From Heterocephalus glaber (lineage: Eukaryota > Chordata > Mammalia > Rodentia > Bathyergidae): 64,000 nucleotides of DNA. Position numbers and translations under genes: made by a program. Location of the stretch: positions 2,464,295 to 2,528,294 of the forward strand of contig NW_004624843.1 in assembly GCF_000247695.1 (NCBI RefSeq), given 5' to 3'. This document shows, piece by piece, positions 46,550 through 57,530 of this stretch. Each line of letters begins with the position of its first letter. Positions within the stretch are counted from its first letter, which is position 1. The notes below the pieces were generated by a model that ran no database searches, was not told the DNA's origin, and saw only the letters and a program-made list of their open reading frames with translations.

Positions 46550-47110
46550 TGGTGTGATAGAAAATGACACAGGTGGCTATTTTAGCTTGGATAGTCAGTG
46601 AAATCCCTGAAGAAGTGGCATATAGACTGCAAGCTGAACGAAGAAACTAGCTGAAAGTCCAGCCTTGTGAAGATGAGGAGAATATTCTGGTCAGATACTG
46701 CTAATGCAGGGTCTTCCTGATGGTAAAGCCGAGTGTGCTAAGAACGAGGACGCTAATGTACCTTATAGGTTGGCTGATGCTTAGCAAAATTAGGGAGAGA
46801 AACAGAATCATGTAGGGCTCTGCACTGGGGAAAGAGCACCATATTTCATACCTGACAAAATGAGAAGAAACTAAGACGTGTTAAGGAGCAGAACAAAATG
46901 CCTAATTTACACATCCTAAAGATTACTATGATTGCAGGATGGTGAATTAGAAAGTTATGCCAGGAGAATGAAAGCATCACAATGAATCTGGAGGCTGGTG
47001 CAAGAAACTACAGAAGCAGTGATGAATTGACATAGGGTAGTGGTAGGGGAAATGTGTAAAAGTGGATGTATTTAGAGTGTTGGTTTGAAAACAGTGCATA
47101 GGATGTGGTA
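46550..47110 (-). mobile_element. LINE L2 fragment
   Basis: Antisense L2-like order: 'tggctattttagcttggata', 'tcatgtagggctctgcactg', 'aatctggaggctggtgcaag', 'gaagcagtgatgaattgaca', 'gtgttggtttgaaaacagtg'. Diverged, non-coding. Confidence 0.5.
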
Positions 47111-47574
47111 GCACATTTATGGGGAAAGGAAGAAGATACATCAAGAAAATACCTATATCTTTGAGCAGAAAAATTCACTGAAGGAGAATAGTATGCATTC
47201 CACAGAAGAATGGGCGGGATGCAGTGAGCCCTGCAGGTGCCAAGGTAGGGAAATATCTGTGTTCACAAACCGGAGCAGGGCTTGTACATTCTCCATATTA
47301 CCAATGTGGCCAGGTGTCATTTCCCCCAGCGCTACGATGCTATCTAATTGCACCAAATTAAGACATTAGTGCAGAGATTGGAATGGTGAGTGATTCATAT
47401 GAGCTTACTCTGAGCTGATAAAAGCCACACTTTCTGCCATAAAACAAATGGAGCCAAGAACATACCGAGTTGTAGAAATTATTAAGTTGTCGGTTTTAAT
47501 TGCTGTGCCAAGAATGTACCTAGAGGAATATATTTCTGATAAGCCTCATTTACAGATGGCTTTCTCTGTTGCCT
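47111..47574. other. unassigned sequence
   Basis: A 67-codon open frame at 47153-47356 has no recognisable feature. Confidence 0.45.
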
Positions 47575-47730
47575 GCATATATTAGTCACTTAGTCCTTGC
47601 CCAAAACAACCCAAGATTAGTGTCAGTTTCAGATGGGAATCTTGAGTCTCAGAGGGGTTATATAACTCCCCCGAGGTTACTCTGATTGCAGGGAGAAGCA
47701 AGACTGAGCCGAAAGTCCCCATAGTTTGTC
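47575..47730 (+). mobile_element. MIR SINE
   Basis: 'tcagatgggaatcttgagtc', 'tcagaggggttatataactc', 'ccccgaggttactctgattg', 'gcaagactgagccgaaagtc' match the MIR core and following region. Confidence 0.7.
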
Positions 47731-48649
47731 CCAGCACAGATGATATAACTATCATTTCTTACCTTGCCATGTCTTCTTAGGGAAGTGAGTCACTGTGAAT
47801 TGGTGGAAGGTGGTTATTTCTTGACATACTACCCTTTCTGCTTTCTAAGAGCATTTCTGCTTTTAATAGCTGGGTGCTTTCTTGTAAGCAATCACATTCA
47901 TTTTCTGCAGAAGAAGGAAGAATGATTATTGTTTTGGGGGGGATTTTGCTTACAGAGATTTAAAAGTTAGAGAAATGCAACTTCTAGTGTCAGTCCCCCT
48001 CACCTCTCTTTTCTCCCTTCCTAGTTTCATTCTCAAATGACAGCCTTCATTAGTAGTTGACTGAAAAATAATGAAGAAATTGGGGAAAACATTCCATAGT
48101 CCCTACCACCTCATCTACTTGTCCATGTGTCCCCAGACCCAGCATTCACCTTTGGTGGTGTGAGAGGAAGAGCTGTGTTTAAGGGAGAAAAGGAAGAGAG
48201 TAACCTCTGATGTGAACCTTGGAAATTTAGGGTGAGCACGTGTGTGTGTCCTGTGTTGTGCAGTAGATTTATGTGTGATGTGTGGCATGAGGCTTTTGGG
48301 GAGAGGAAAAGAGTGGCTGATGCTATCAAGCGCTCATCTGAGGCATGAGTTATCACCAAGTAAAATGAACCCAGACCCCGTGGTATAATACTCTGCTCTA
48401 GTTCTCAGCTGCACAGCTGCAAGCCTGTTAGACAAAGACTTACATTTAGCCAGGACTACGGCAAAGTGAGTAGGATGGTAAGAAAAGGAGATAAGGAATT
48501 GAGTATAAATTCAGTCCTGATTATAAAAGTTGACTGCATCATTCTCAGTCTACCACACCCCATAACCCATGTCCCCTCCTCTGAGTTTCTTAGGTGAACT
48601 TAGTCCACTGCAGACACCGGCCTGCACCCTGTGTGTGCTCTGAGCACAA
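47731..48649. other. unassigned sequence
   Basis: No gene recognised. An 82-codon open frame at 48111-48359 has no domain. Confidence 0.4.
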
Positions 48650-48850
48650 TTCTACTCCTCATTCAGAACTTTTGGATTTTCTGTTCCTTCGGCCTGATAT
48701 GTCCACAGCTCCCTCCATCCTCCTGAGGCCTTTCCTGGACACTGTATATAAAAGCCATCCCCCCAGACATCCCTGTCCCTGGGTCCTATGGTGCTGTGCT
48801 GTCCTGTGCTTGGATACTCTCAGGCTGAAAAAAAAATCCAAGGCCATTAT
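48650..48850 (+). mobile_element. probable L2 3' fragment
   Basis: 'ctgttccttcggcctgatat', 'ctcctgaggcctttcctgga', 'ccctgtccctgggtcctatg' resemble the L2 3' region ('ctgttccctctgcctggaa', 'gaggccttccctgacc'). The 121-codon open frame at 48594-48959 overlapping it is probably incidental. Confidence 0.5.
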
Positions 48851-49754
48851 CAACATTCATCCAGAGCTGCTAATTCTAATAACACCTCCTAGTCCTCTTT
48901 GGTTACAGACGTGCAGGTATATTGCCTTCCTTCACCTTGGCTCCATTATCACCAGATAAAATTATATTAAAAGGTAATTGAGCGCTAATATTAATTAACA
49001 AACACTAAAATCTGGTATCTAAATTTAGAGCAGAGGGACATACTAATTCTGCAAGTAAGTCTACAATTAAATAGAGATATTCAGTTAATATGCATGATGA
49101 ATATGCAGTATTTTACAATTAAAATAATTTTTACAATAGTCTCATCTTGTCATCAAACTATTTGAAACTATTCACCTTCACTTAGAACATAGATTTAAAA
49201 TTGCATATTGACTCTTGTTTTCTTGCTCGTTGTCTTTAACAACAACAAAAAATATTTAGCATGCATAGCACATAATATAGGAGATCAAAGTAACTAAAAC
49301 TATCATTTACTAGTGGGAGAAGCTTGCCCTTTCTGCTTTTAACCTTTACCTAATCTAAAAATATTGCATAACTTGAAGCCTGTGAAAGGGACAAACATAT
49401 TAAGTACATTGTGGCTCCAGAAATATTTTAAAATTTAAATAATTCAGCCATTTATTTACTTGCTGTCTACCTGCCTTAAAAATCTTTTTCAGTTTTTATT
49501 TAAAAAATGTTGTTCTTTTATCTACTTTACATTTATGTTTCGTCCTAAAAGATTTGGATGTTTCAGTGAAAGAATGTTGCTTTGAAACTGGAAAGGAATC
49601 TAATCTGTACAAATCTGTGCTCAGAAATCAGTCTTTTTTTCCAGATGATATGTGGCTTGTTGTTTTCTATGTGGGTAACTGAGGAAAGCTCACTTCTTTC
49701 TGTCATCCTAATGAAATAGCTATCATCATACAAACCAAGCTCATTGTCTCACCA
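48851..49754. other. unassigned AT-rich sequence
   Basis: Nothing recognised. Confidence 0.45.
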
Positions 49755-50330
49755 AGTCAAAGAATGAAATTATGGACAAAAAGGAGGAGGTTAGGGGAGT
49801 GTTTATTGGAAATAAGAAGAAGAAAAATAGCTCCTAGTGGGTATCCAGGAGAGGTCCCTGAAAGTGGAGTTCTGGGGTGCTTTCTTTGTCTTGGTCTTTT
49901 ATGGATGAGCAGAGAGATGGAACTTGTTTAATTATCCAATGATCAGCTGTCACAGGTGGCTCTGTGGGGTTTAGGCTTTGTAATGTAGAGTTTAAAGAAA
50001 ATCAGTCACTCTGCTGGCTGAGTTTAAAGGAGATTGTGTTCAAAGAAAACCTGCATTTCTAAGTTCTTCCAAGTCCGGGTAGGGACTTAGCGCATTTCGC
50101 CTAAGAAGTTTATTTTCTGACAGTTAGGGTTCTTATGTTAATTCTTTACCCTATTTCCTGTGCATGCTTTTACCTTTTTAAGCTTACCTGGCTGTATGGC
50201 TTGAATTAGCTCTTAACTCAATGTATGTACATTTTCTTCATAACCAGCAGACCCTGTCTTAGGCCCTGTCCCTTACTGGCTCCTTACTTATAAAATAACT
50301 GGCTAAACTTTCTTTTACACTAATAGTACT
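49755..50330 (-). mobile_element. candidate solo LTR
   Basis: On the minus strand a TATA-like 'cataaaagaccaag' (about 49898-49911) is followed by 'ccccagaactccactttcag', 'ctggatacccactaggagc', then AATAAA (49802-49808 region) and 'cactcccctaacctcct'. The spacing from TATA to polyadenylation signal, about 100 bp, is LTR-like. Family and ends are unassigned. Confidence 0.5.
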
Positions 50331-51111
50331 TTTTGTATAGCTCTATGACAGGCTGCTTATTTTTCCTCCTCTGACTGATAATAGAATGGTTTGATATTTT
50401 GAAATCTTTATGTAGACAAAAATTAAGTACAAATGTTGTACTTTTTAATATATGATTTTGATGAGTTTGAACATATGCATACATCCCTGACACCCAAGAT
50501 CTAAATACTATATCTGAGGGTATGTTCTGTTGTTTGGTTTTAGCTTTTTAAATTTTGCTTTGTTGTACAAAGAACACAAACGTGAATGAATATGAATCAG
50601 AGATTTACTAGTAATAGAAAACTAAAGAGTCCACTAAAGTCTGAGACTAGGGAAGACACTGGATACCTAGTGGATCAAGTGTGTGACCTTCCTGAAAAAT
50701 AGAAAGATAACTCACTGAAGGAAACACAAGATGGCAATTCCCAGGGGAGTGGTTCAATTTTATCCACAGAAGCATTGGAAAGAGTTCTTGGGCATTTCTC
50801 TGAAGAGAAACACACATCCATCATACAGAAGATGATTTCCCAGGACTCTAGAAATGAAGTGACCATCTCTATCTCAATTGGGAAAGTGTAAGGCTCACTG
50901 CTTCAGGGAGGAGAGGACAGTATTGTCTGAGGGACAGCCAGGCAAGCAAGAATTCCTGCTCCTTCTTGGCAGACTCATGGGAGACTGTAAGTATCAGCAC
51001 CTTTCTTCCAAGCTTTAATGCATGCGTTAAAAATGTTAATGTATCAAATGGTTATGTATAAGGTGAGTAGATTTGAAGACTGAAGTCATTCAGGGTTTCA
51101 TTGCACCCATT
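50331..51111. other. unassigned, with possible L1M 3' fragment
   Basis: 'gattttgatgagtttgaaca' followed by 'catccctgacacccaagatc' (about 50450-50510) resembles a phrase from old L1 3' regions. The rest is unrecognised. Confidence 0.35.
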
Positions 51112-51332
51112 TGTACCGGAGACCCCTGCAGGTAGATTCCAGTACCCTGCCCAGTATACGATACAGGCCTGAGAAATAAATACACTAAGAGACAGAACTA
51201 AGAAAGAAAAAAGCAGGGTGCCAAGATGACCAATGCTGGTGCAATCAACAAAGGTGCTGGTCGGTTCCAGGCACTAATTTTTATTGGCAATCAATTGGGG
51301 TAAAGGCAAGCTACATGCAGTTTCTATAGAAA

Positions 51333-51383
51333 TTAATGTAAACAAGGCTCATATTATAAAAATATGAGCCTTGTTTACATTAA
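51333..51383. repeat. perfect 23-bp inverted repeat at L1 5' junction
   Basis: Left arm 51333-51355, 5-nt loop 51356-51360 ('ataaa'), right arm 51361-51383, with all 23 positions pairing. The left arm contains the L1 target sequence, and the right arm is its inverted copy directly joined to the truncated L1. It would form a strong hairpin in single strand. Confidence 0.95.
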
Positions 51384-51853
51384 AAATGGAGTACTACTCA
51401 GCCATAAAGAATGAAAAACTAGAGTCATTTATAGCTAAATGGATGCATATCGAGGCCATACTCTTGAGTGAAATAAATAGGACACACATGTGTAAATACT
51501 GAATAGTTTCTCTAGTGTGAGAAACTGATAGTGTAAAAAAGGATTAAAATGATTAAAATGAATAATTGATAATTTGAAATAGGAAAAAAGGTTCAAAGAC
51601 GAAGGAGTGAAGGGAGGGCAAGGGAAAAGGAAAAGAGGGAAAGGAAAAACTATGAGAAAAGAAAAAATGAAAATGAAATCTATGTAAATAGGGAAGGGTG
51701 GAGGGGGTGAAGGGTGCACAGGTAGTGGGGAAAAAAATAAGAACCAAGATATATCATGTACAGGTACAAACACCCAATGATAAATGTAAACGAATTGTAT
51801 ACCTAAAATGTACCAATAAAAGAACTAAAACCCCCCAAAAAACAAGGCTCATA
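51340..51853 (+). mobile_element. 5'-truncated L1 (3' end) with 14-bp TSD
   Basis: TSD 'aaacaaggctcata' at 51340-51353 and 51840-51853. L1 sequence starts near 51384 with 'aatggagtactactcagcca', then 'taaatggatgcatatcgagg' and 'gagtgaaataaataggacac' (end of ORF2/3' UTR). A purine-rich G-rich tract follows at about 51590-51730, then 'gtaccaataaaagaac' with a polyadenylation signal and an A/C-rich tail. Only the last ~450 bp were copied. Open frames in the purine tract are incidental. Confidence 0.9.
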
Positions 51854-52369
51854 AAGGACATGACAAAGCATTCTCAAATTAGGAACAGAATAGACAAAAT
51901 ATATGGTTATAATTACAACATTGTCCTTCTAGCCTGAAGGTTTTAGTTGTGGGAATGGAATTTGGGTGTGAGTTACTCTGACCTTGGCACGAAGGCTTCA
52001 GCCAGGTTCACTTCTGTAAACAAGTCAATTGTGGGGTTAACTCTTCACAGCCTGCTTTGGGCATAATCAATATTACAGTCCTCTGCACATTTGCACTTAA
52101 CCCATTCAGCACTTACATATGCACTATGTTTTGCAGCAAGAGAACTTTTGAGGAATTCATCGATGATATCCTTTTACTGTCCACTTATCGGCCAATAAAG
52201 GACAGATTAATTCTGTTTGCCCCAAATTCTCCTAGGACCTGACATGAGCTTAAATGGATAGTTTCCAAGGAAACAGGAGTCTGAGTCTGTGGCACTATGC
52301 TGGCCTAGGTTAGATATCCTGAAAGTAAGGACTTTCTCATTAAGGGGAGAGTCCTGAGAAGAGAGTACA

Positions 52370-52715
52370 TGTCTTGTCAATTTGGGCTGCTATGGCAAAA
52401 ATCTTTGACTGGGTAATTTATAAACAACGGAAATTTATCACTCATAGTTTTGAAGGTGAGGAAGTCCAAGGTCAAGGTGAGGACAGATTTGGTGCCTGGT
52501 GAGGGCTCATTCTTCACAGGTAGTGACTTCTATGCATCCTCACACAGCAATAGAGATAAACAAGCTCTTTGAGGCTCTTTGATGAGGGCACTAATCCCAT
52601 TAATGAAGTCTCTCCTTCATGAGCTAGTCATCTTACAAAAGCCCTACATCATAATGTCAACAAACTGGGGATTTGATTTTGGCAGGAGCTTTGGAGAGAT
52701 ACAAGCTTTCAAACC
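52370..52715 (-). mobile_element. MaLR-type LTR (MST-like)
   Basis: Antisense order: 'caatttgggctgctatggca', 'gactgggtaatttataaaca', 'agtccaaggtcaaggtgagg', 'gcctggtgagggctcattct', 'gagggcactaatcccattaa', 'ctttcaaaccacag'. This is diagnostic of MST/THE1-type LTRs on the minus strand. Confidence 0.8.
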
Positions 52716-53656
52716 ACAGTAGAAAGGAAGGGACCATTCCTTCCAGTAGCAGAAAAGACTTCTAGGAATGAATGGTAGCAGGAAGGTTTGCACCCATAGA
52801 ACAATTTCTTTTAGCTATTGATCAAGACTGCCTAAATATGGTTTCAGCTTGAGTAGGCTCCAGACAGGACTGTTACTGCCTCTAGGACTTTCTGCTCATC
52901 CTGCCCTTGCAGGATCCAGCTGGACTAACCCCAGAGCAATACCATCAGAAAATCTGTCATTGGAAATTCTTGCTCTGCCTCTTTGGAATGTAAATTTTTT
53001 GAAAAGTTTTTCTTTTTCTTGTTTTTCTTTTTGCCAGTTTTACTCTAGATCTAGGAGTTAGCCCCTTTAAAACTTCAGCATCAAACTTGATGATGTCTTA
53101 TTCTCCCAGCCCCTGGAGGACCCTAAAATAGTAGGAGTCTTGCTCAAAGTAGTAAAACTATTTCTTGTCACAAAGGAGAGTTTTTCCTGAGGGCAAATTC
53201 AGGTGCAAATACAGCCTAAAAGTTCTCCATCTCTACCCAAACACTTAAAAATTCTCCTGTGACCCCCCCCCCCCGCCCCGCTACTATGGAGATAAGTATC
53301 CAGACTTGGGTTTTTTCCCTCACATATTATTGGAAATAGTATGGGAATAAAATTAATTTCTCTTCTCTCATCTTATCCAAAGCAATCCAGTGCAATTTTT
53401 CTTTAACAATACATACGTAAACCATGAACCATCTTATGTGGTTAATACAGGGAAAGAAGGAAATTCCCAAATAGCAGTAGCATTGTCATCAACTTTGGAA
53501 AACAATGGAAAAATACAAGAATGTGGTCATTCTGGCAACTGAATGTTTAGAACAATTTATACTTCTTACATATAAGTTATGTTAATTCTAGTGAAAAACA
53601 TCAAAAAACTAAAAATGACTCAAAGGAGATACACAGAGGTAGGTTATTTTATTTTT
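52716..53656. other. unassigned, with poly-C tract
   Basis: A C-homopolymer of about 12 with a short GC extension lies near 53265-53281. A 70-codon open frame at 52849-53061 has no domain. Nothing else recognised. Confidence 0.45.
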
Positions 53657-53764
53657 AAAAGAGTTGCTTTGGGTGGAGGACTTAGCTCAGTGGTTTCGCC
53701 ACCTGCTGGGCAAGTGCAAGGACCTGAGTTCGATCCCTAGTACCAAAAAAAAAAGAATTGCTTT
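53657..53764 (+). mobile_element. ID-type SINE with 14-bp TSD
   Basis: TSD 'aaaagagttgcttt' (53657-53670) / 'aaaagaattgcttt' (53751-53764), one mismatch. The body has 'gaggacttagctcagtggtt', 'gctgggcaagtgcaagga', 'cctgagttcgatccctagta' and an A-tail. A-box and B-box are nearly intact, a young copy. Confidence 0.93.
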
Positions 53765-54910
53765 GTGATTTCAGACTACGTTTGCAGTAGCTAATGTTCT
53801 TTTGAACTTTGACACAGTCAATATTAAATGTGTGGACAGACTGACATAAAACTGGATACAAATAAAAATAAACTGAGCATTTGGTTGAGTTCTTCCATAA
53901 TCTTGTATCAGTGTCTGCTTATTTTTTAATGTGGAAGTTTATGGGGAATATATTCAATGACACAGGGGAATCTGCAGGATGAGCTGCTGAAGAGCAAAAC
54001 TGAGGAGCATTATGCTGAGTCACTGTGGGAACCCGCTTTCACAAACTTGAGAAGCTGAGTCCAAGAAGAGTATAAAAGGGCCCTATACCACTGTTAGGCA
54101 GAACCAAGCCCCAGGAGAGCAACTGCAAAGAACAAAGTAGAGAATGAAAGAACATGAAGGAGAGAATATTTGAATTATGAGAAGCACTGTTTGATATGGT
54201 AAGAAAATAAAAGCATGCATTTATCAGCACACAGAACAGAAGCAAAGCTTTGCTGAGCTCAGGTAATAAAGATCTGAAGCAAACCAAAGTTTAAACAATT
54301 GCATTAACAAGCTCTGTGATAGCAATAACAAGTAATCATGACACAGTGACACAAGTATACCATAGATTCAAGCAGGGGCCTGTGTGTCAAGGACAGTATG
54401 TGATGTCCACAGGACAGCCAGAAGCTCTAGGATTAAGCAGGATCTAGGCCAGAGGAAACAGAGAATTGGTTCATTGGGCATCAGTAGACATTACCAGAAA
54501 GTTACTAGCAATGAGCTAGAAGCTGATATCATTATTCCGTGTACAGTTTTCATAAGGCTGCACGTCAAATATCCTATGAGTTGTATAAAAATATTAACCT
54601 CCCCTGTCTTTTTTATATAGTATATTTCAACTCTTTATTTAATTGTTCATTTAAAGACTCAAGTAAGATGAAAGAGAGCTGGGAATCCTCCAGCACTAGG
54701 AATATTCATTGGTTTAGCCATTATAAAGATGAATCTAAATTTAGTGAGTTAATCATGTGCACATCTGGATGTTACACTCTCACACTGATGCTATTTATGA
54801 GGCATGTTTATTGACATGAAGAAGTGTGAACTCACCTAGATACTGCCAATAAAGAGTGAATTCATCAAATGCAATATATATGGAATAATGTTCATGGAGG
54901 AAGGCTATTA
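53765..54910. other. unassigned sequence
   Basis: No gene recognised. Open frames of 78-91 codons at 54039-54814 have no domain. Confidence 0.45.
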
Positions 54911-54983
54911 ATTATTTTTTCTTGAGACAGAGTCCTGCCATGTATCCCAGGCTGGCCTTGAACTTGTGATGATCCTCCTACTG
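54911..54983 (-). mobile_element. B1 SINE, first half (split)
   Basis: Antisense B1 'gagacagagtcctgccatgt', 'cccaggctggccttgaactt', 'gatgatcctccta' stops abruptly. The expected continuation 'cttgcctcagcctcctaaga' appears about 1.05 kb further on at 56035. Confidence 0.8.
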
Positions 54984-56028
54984 TAGACAGCTAAGCTAGT
55001 TAGAAAATAGAATAAGGCAGTTAGGCAAGGCTGGCCCTTCAGCACAGAAGAAAATTGCGGCCTGAGGCTCATTCACTGAAGGCCAGGCTTCAAGAAAAAG
55101 AGGAACAACTACACCCACATACTTCCCCTAGGAATGTACAGCAGTGATTGGTATTGGTGAGGACCAGAACTTCTGGGTCCATTCCTTCGGGAAAATCCTT
55201 GTTCATTCCATGTACCCTTGCCACTTGACTTGCACCAGTTTGATCTCCATTTGATCAATATTACCTAAGCAACTATACTTGTTGTAATCTTATTGGCTGA
55301 CTATAGTTTTGTCCCACCTCATACCTACTTTATGATTTTCCATTGGGTCAATATTACCTAAAGGGTTATACTTGTAATCTTATTAGTTAACTGTAGTTTT
55401 ATTCCACCTTGAACCTACCTCACCTCAAGGCTTTGCACAATAAACACTTGAGAAGTGGGTTTGGGGGGCTACCCGCTTTCTGGACCCCCTTCTATCTCTC
55501 TTAGACAGAAGCTATCTTTCTCTCAATAAATTTTACTCTTAACCTTTGTTGTTCCTGATAGCTCTCCCAAGTCGGACCCCTGCCCAAGCAGACCCACTAC
55601 CAGCATCCACAGGAGCACAGAGATCACAAGAAGCCAGCAGCTGCCGTGCTGCTATCACCACTGCCCTGTGTATCAGCCAGCCCCAGGCCCTTCACCCGTG
55701 GGACTCTAAACTTTTCCGCCCTCTTGGCCAGTTCCCCCTCCCCTACTTAAAATGTCCCATATAACCATTAGCACTCTCCTCCCAGTGCCAACGGCCTTCT
55801 TGTCTTTGGCCCATCTGCACCCAGATGGCAATAAACTCACCACAAGTTGGTTAGACTTTGCCTGCCTCGGTGGTCTCAGTCATGCTTTGGTCTGACCTTA
55901 CGGTTCCTAGAATTCATTCTTCTATTGTAGAGAACCTGAACTCAGCATTTCAGATATCTGGCAGGTTGGGAGTTATAATATTTTCCTTATTTGGATTATT
56001 TGGAGGTCTACATATCATACACCCTATA
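54984..56028 (+). mobile_element. LTR-type insertion(s) inside a B1
   Basis: Two R/U5-like regions are visible: 'ctctcaataaattttactct' (about 55521-55540) and 'gatggcaataaactcaccac' (about 55825-55844), each a polyadenylation signal in a pyrimidine-rich setting. The second lies ~65 bp after 'tgtcccatataaccattagc'. A U3-like part at 55247-55430 holds a 93-bp-offset duplication. This may be one composite or two adjacent ERV1-class LTRs. A 72-codon open frame at 55546-55764 is incidental. Exact ends are unresolved. Confidence 0.6.
55247..55430 (+). repeat. 93-bp-offset tandem duplication in LTR U3
   Basis: 'ccatttgatcaatattacct' (from 55247) and 'ccattgggtcaatattacct' (from 55340) start two units that share 'gtaatcttatt', 'ctatagttttgtcccacct' / 'ctgtagttttattccacct' and 'acctac'. 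Tandem repeats at this place in a retroviral-type LTR usually correspond to duplicated enhancer blocks. Confidence 0.85.
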
Positions 56029-56075
56029 TCACTCTTGCCTCAGCCTCCTAAGAGAGGTGTGATTGAGGAGAGATG
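56029..56075 (-). mobile_element. B1 SINE, second half (split)
   Basis: 'cttgcctcagcctcctaaga' and 'gaggtgtgattgag' continue the antisense B1 interrupted at 54983. Confidence 0.65.
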
Positions 56076-56264
56076 AAATAAAAATAAAGTAAAATAATAA
56101 TCAGAAAGGAGTCTTTTGCTGTCAAAACTTTATTTTATGGAATAGTACCATAAACCATAGTTATTTACCATAAATTGACCAAGATTGTATAAACTATGAT
56201 AATAAATGTAGGCCTTCTAATTTATTGGTTCTTGGCTGCTGCCCATGAAAATAGATAAAATGAG
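56076..56264. other. unassigned AT-rich sequence
   Basis: Short AT-rich stretch, probably partly the A-rich surroundings of the split B1. Confidence 0.4.
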
Positions 56265-56550
56265 CTTCCCTCCAAAATGTCCACCTCCAGGGCTGGGGAC
56301 AGTGGTGCCACGCCTGCCTCTCAAGTGCAAGGTCCTGAGTTTGACACCTTGGTACTGGAAAAAAAAAATCCATGCCCTAGTTCTTGGACCCTGGGGATAC
56401 ATCACATAACATGAAAATGGGGAATTTAGGTTACAAATGGAATTAAAGCTGTTAATTATCATAATTTTAAGCTAATAATGCTATCCTGGATTATTCCTTG
56501 GGTCTAAGGTATTAACAAGAATCTTTAAAAGATGGAAGTAATTTACAGTA
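56265..56550 (+). mobile_element. MLT1-type LTR, left part (with ID inserted)
   Basis: 'ccaaaatgtccacctcc' precedes the ID insertion. 'tccatgccctagttcttgga', 'ccctggggatacatcacata', 'gctatcctggattattcctt' and 'aacaagaatctttaaaagat' follow it. This is the 5' half of an MLT1 LTR. The 3' half resumes near 57210. Confidence 0.65.
56279..56380 (+). mobile_element. ID-type SINE in MLT1
   Basis: 'gggctggggacagtggtgcc', 'acgcctgcctctcaagtgca', 'aggtcctgagtttgacacct' and an A-run. Diverged TSDs 'tccacctccag' / 'tccatgccctag' are likely. Confidence 0.85.
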
Positions 56551-57205
56551 GGTGCTAAGGGACCACTCCCTTCCATTCACCTGAATCTGTGAAATGCCCC
56601 AGGGCCAACCCCTCTGGACTTTTTTGTCCTTGTTTGTTTGTTGGGGGGGATAGAACCCTGGACCTTGAGACTGCTGGAACCACTAAGCTAAATCCTGGGC
56701 CCCTCTTGACTTTTGTTTTAAGGTTCACTAACTAGAAGCAGAAATTACAATAAGAAAGATAACAAAGGTTCCTGGAAATCCTAAAATTCCAGGCCAAGAC
56801 TCATGGACTTGACCTACAATGACTTTTCTTCACTTGAAACTCCTTAAAAGTTCATACATATGGACTGCATCTCATGCAATTATAACAGAGTGAATTATGG
56901 GAAAGGACACGTGCAGTAGATACAGCTGAGATGATTCAGCACCCTGTCAATCATATTGTCAATCATCTCCTGAAAGACACAATGGGGGGAGCCCTCATGG
57001 GGCACAAATTTCAAAACCTTAAGTCTACTTTATTCCATATCTCTGCCATTTTCCTTCCCACCAGTGCCATTTTCCTTTTCTGCCAGTAGGAACCCCTGGT
57101 TGCTCTGAGTGTACCTTCCCCCATTAACTGCATTAAACTTAGCTGCTTTTTCCTTATAGCTGTATGCGCAATGTCAAATTATTTTTTCCTCATGCACAAG
57201 AACCT
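56551..57205 (+). mobile_element. LTR-like insertion in MLT1
   Basis: This block separates the two MLT1 halves. It ends in an R/U5-like region: 'cattaactgcattaaactta', 'gctgctttttccttatagct' and 'cctcatgcacaagaaccta'. It carries its own ID SINE (56627-56705). TG...CA ends and TSD could not be fixed. Confidence 0.45.
56627..56705 (-). mobile_element. ID-type SINE
   Basis: Antisense ID: 'ggggggatagaaccctgga', 'ccttgagactgctggaac', 'ccactaagctaaatcctgg'. It is diverged and lacks a clear TSD. Confidence 0.75.
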
Positions 57206-57530
57206 AGATTCTATCTCCCAGATATCAGAAGAGTAAGGTAAAAGACTCAGAGTGATACAGTGTGGGAGAGACAAAATGGTCGTTGCTAGCATTGAAGGTA
57301 AAAGAGCTATAAATCAAGAAATGCTGGCAGGACTTTGAAACTGCATGACCAAGCAAGAAAACATATTTTCTGCCAGAGCCTTCATAAAAATATGCCAGTG
57401 CTGTGATTTTAGCCTGATAAGATCCATTGATAACTTCTGACCTCCAGAATTACTTTATTTTAATTTTGTGTTGTTTTAGGCCATTAAGTTAATAATGATT
57501 TGTTACAGTAGCATAAGGAAACTAATAATC
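57206..57530 (+). mobile_element. MLT1-type LTR, right part
   Basis: 'aagactcagagtgatacagt', 'aatcaagaaatgctggcagg', 'acttctgacctccagaatta', 'tgttgttttaggccattaag' and 'ttgttacagtagcataagga' followed by 'aactaat' give the standard MLT1 3' half. Confidence 0.78.

Larger units (their letters stand above)
51112..52365 (-). mobile_element. LTR (ERVK-like?), split by an L1 insertion
   Basis: In the minus-strand sense the 3' end reads '...acctgcaggggtctccggta' followed by CA, giving a CA terminus at 51112. Upstream come 'ttctttcttagttctgtctc' and AATAAA-type 'caataaaaattagtgcctgg' (about 51273-51292). Further U3-like sequence continues beyond the L1 at 51854-52365 ('ggccaataaaggacagatta' on the plus strand). 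The other end and TSD are not resolved because a MaLR LTR abuts at 52370. No coding sequence. Confidence 0.5.

Noticed and set aside
51435..51773. Open frames of 64-112 codons rich in Phe/Pro/Ser on the minus strand
   Set aside because: They are the complement of the purine-rich tract in an L1 3' UTR. Composition alone keeps the frames open.
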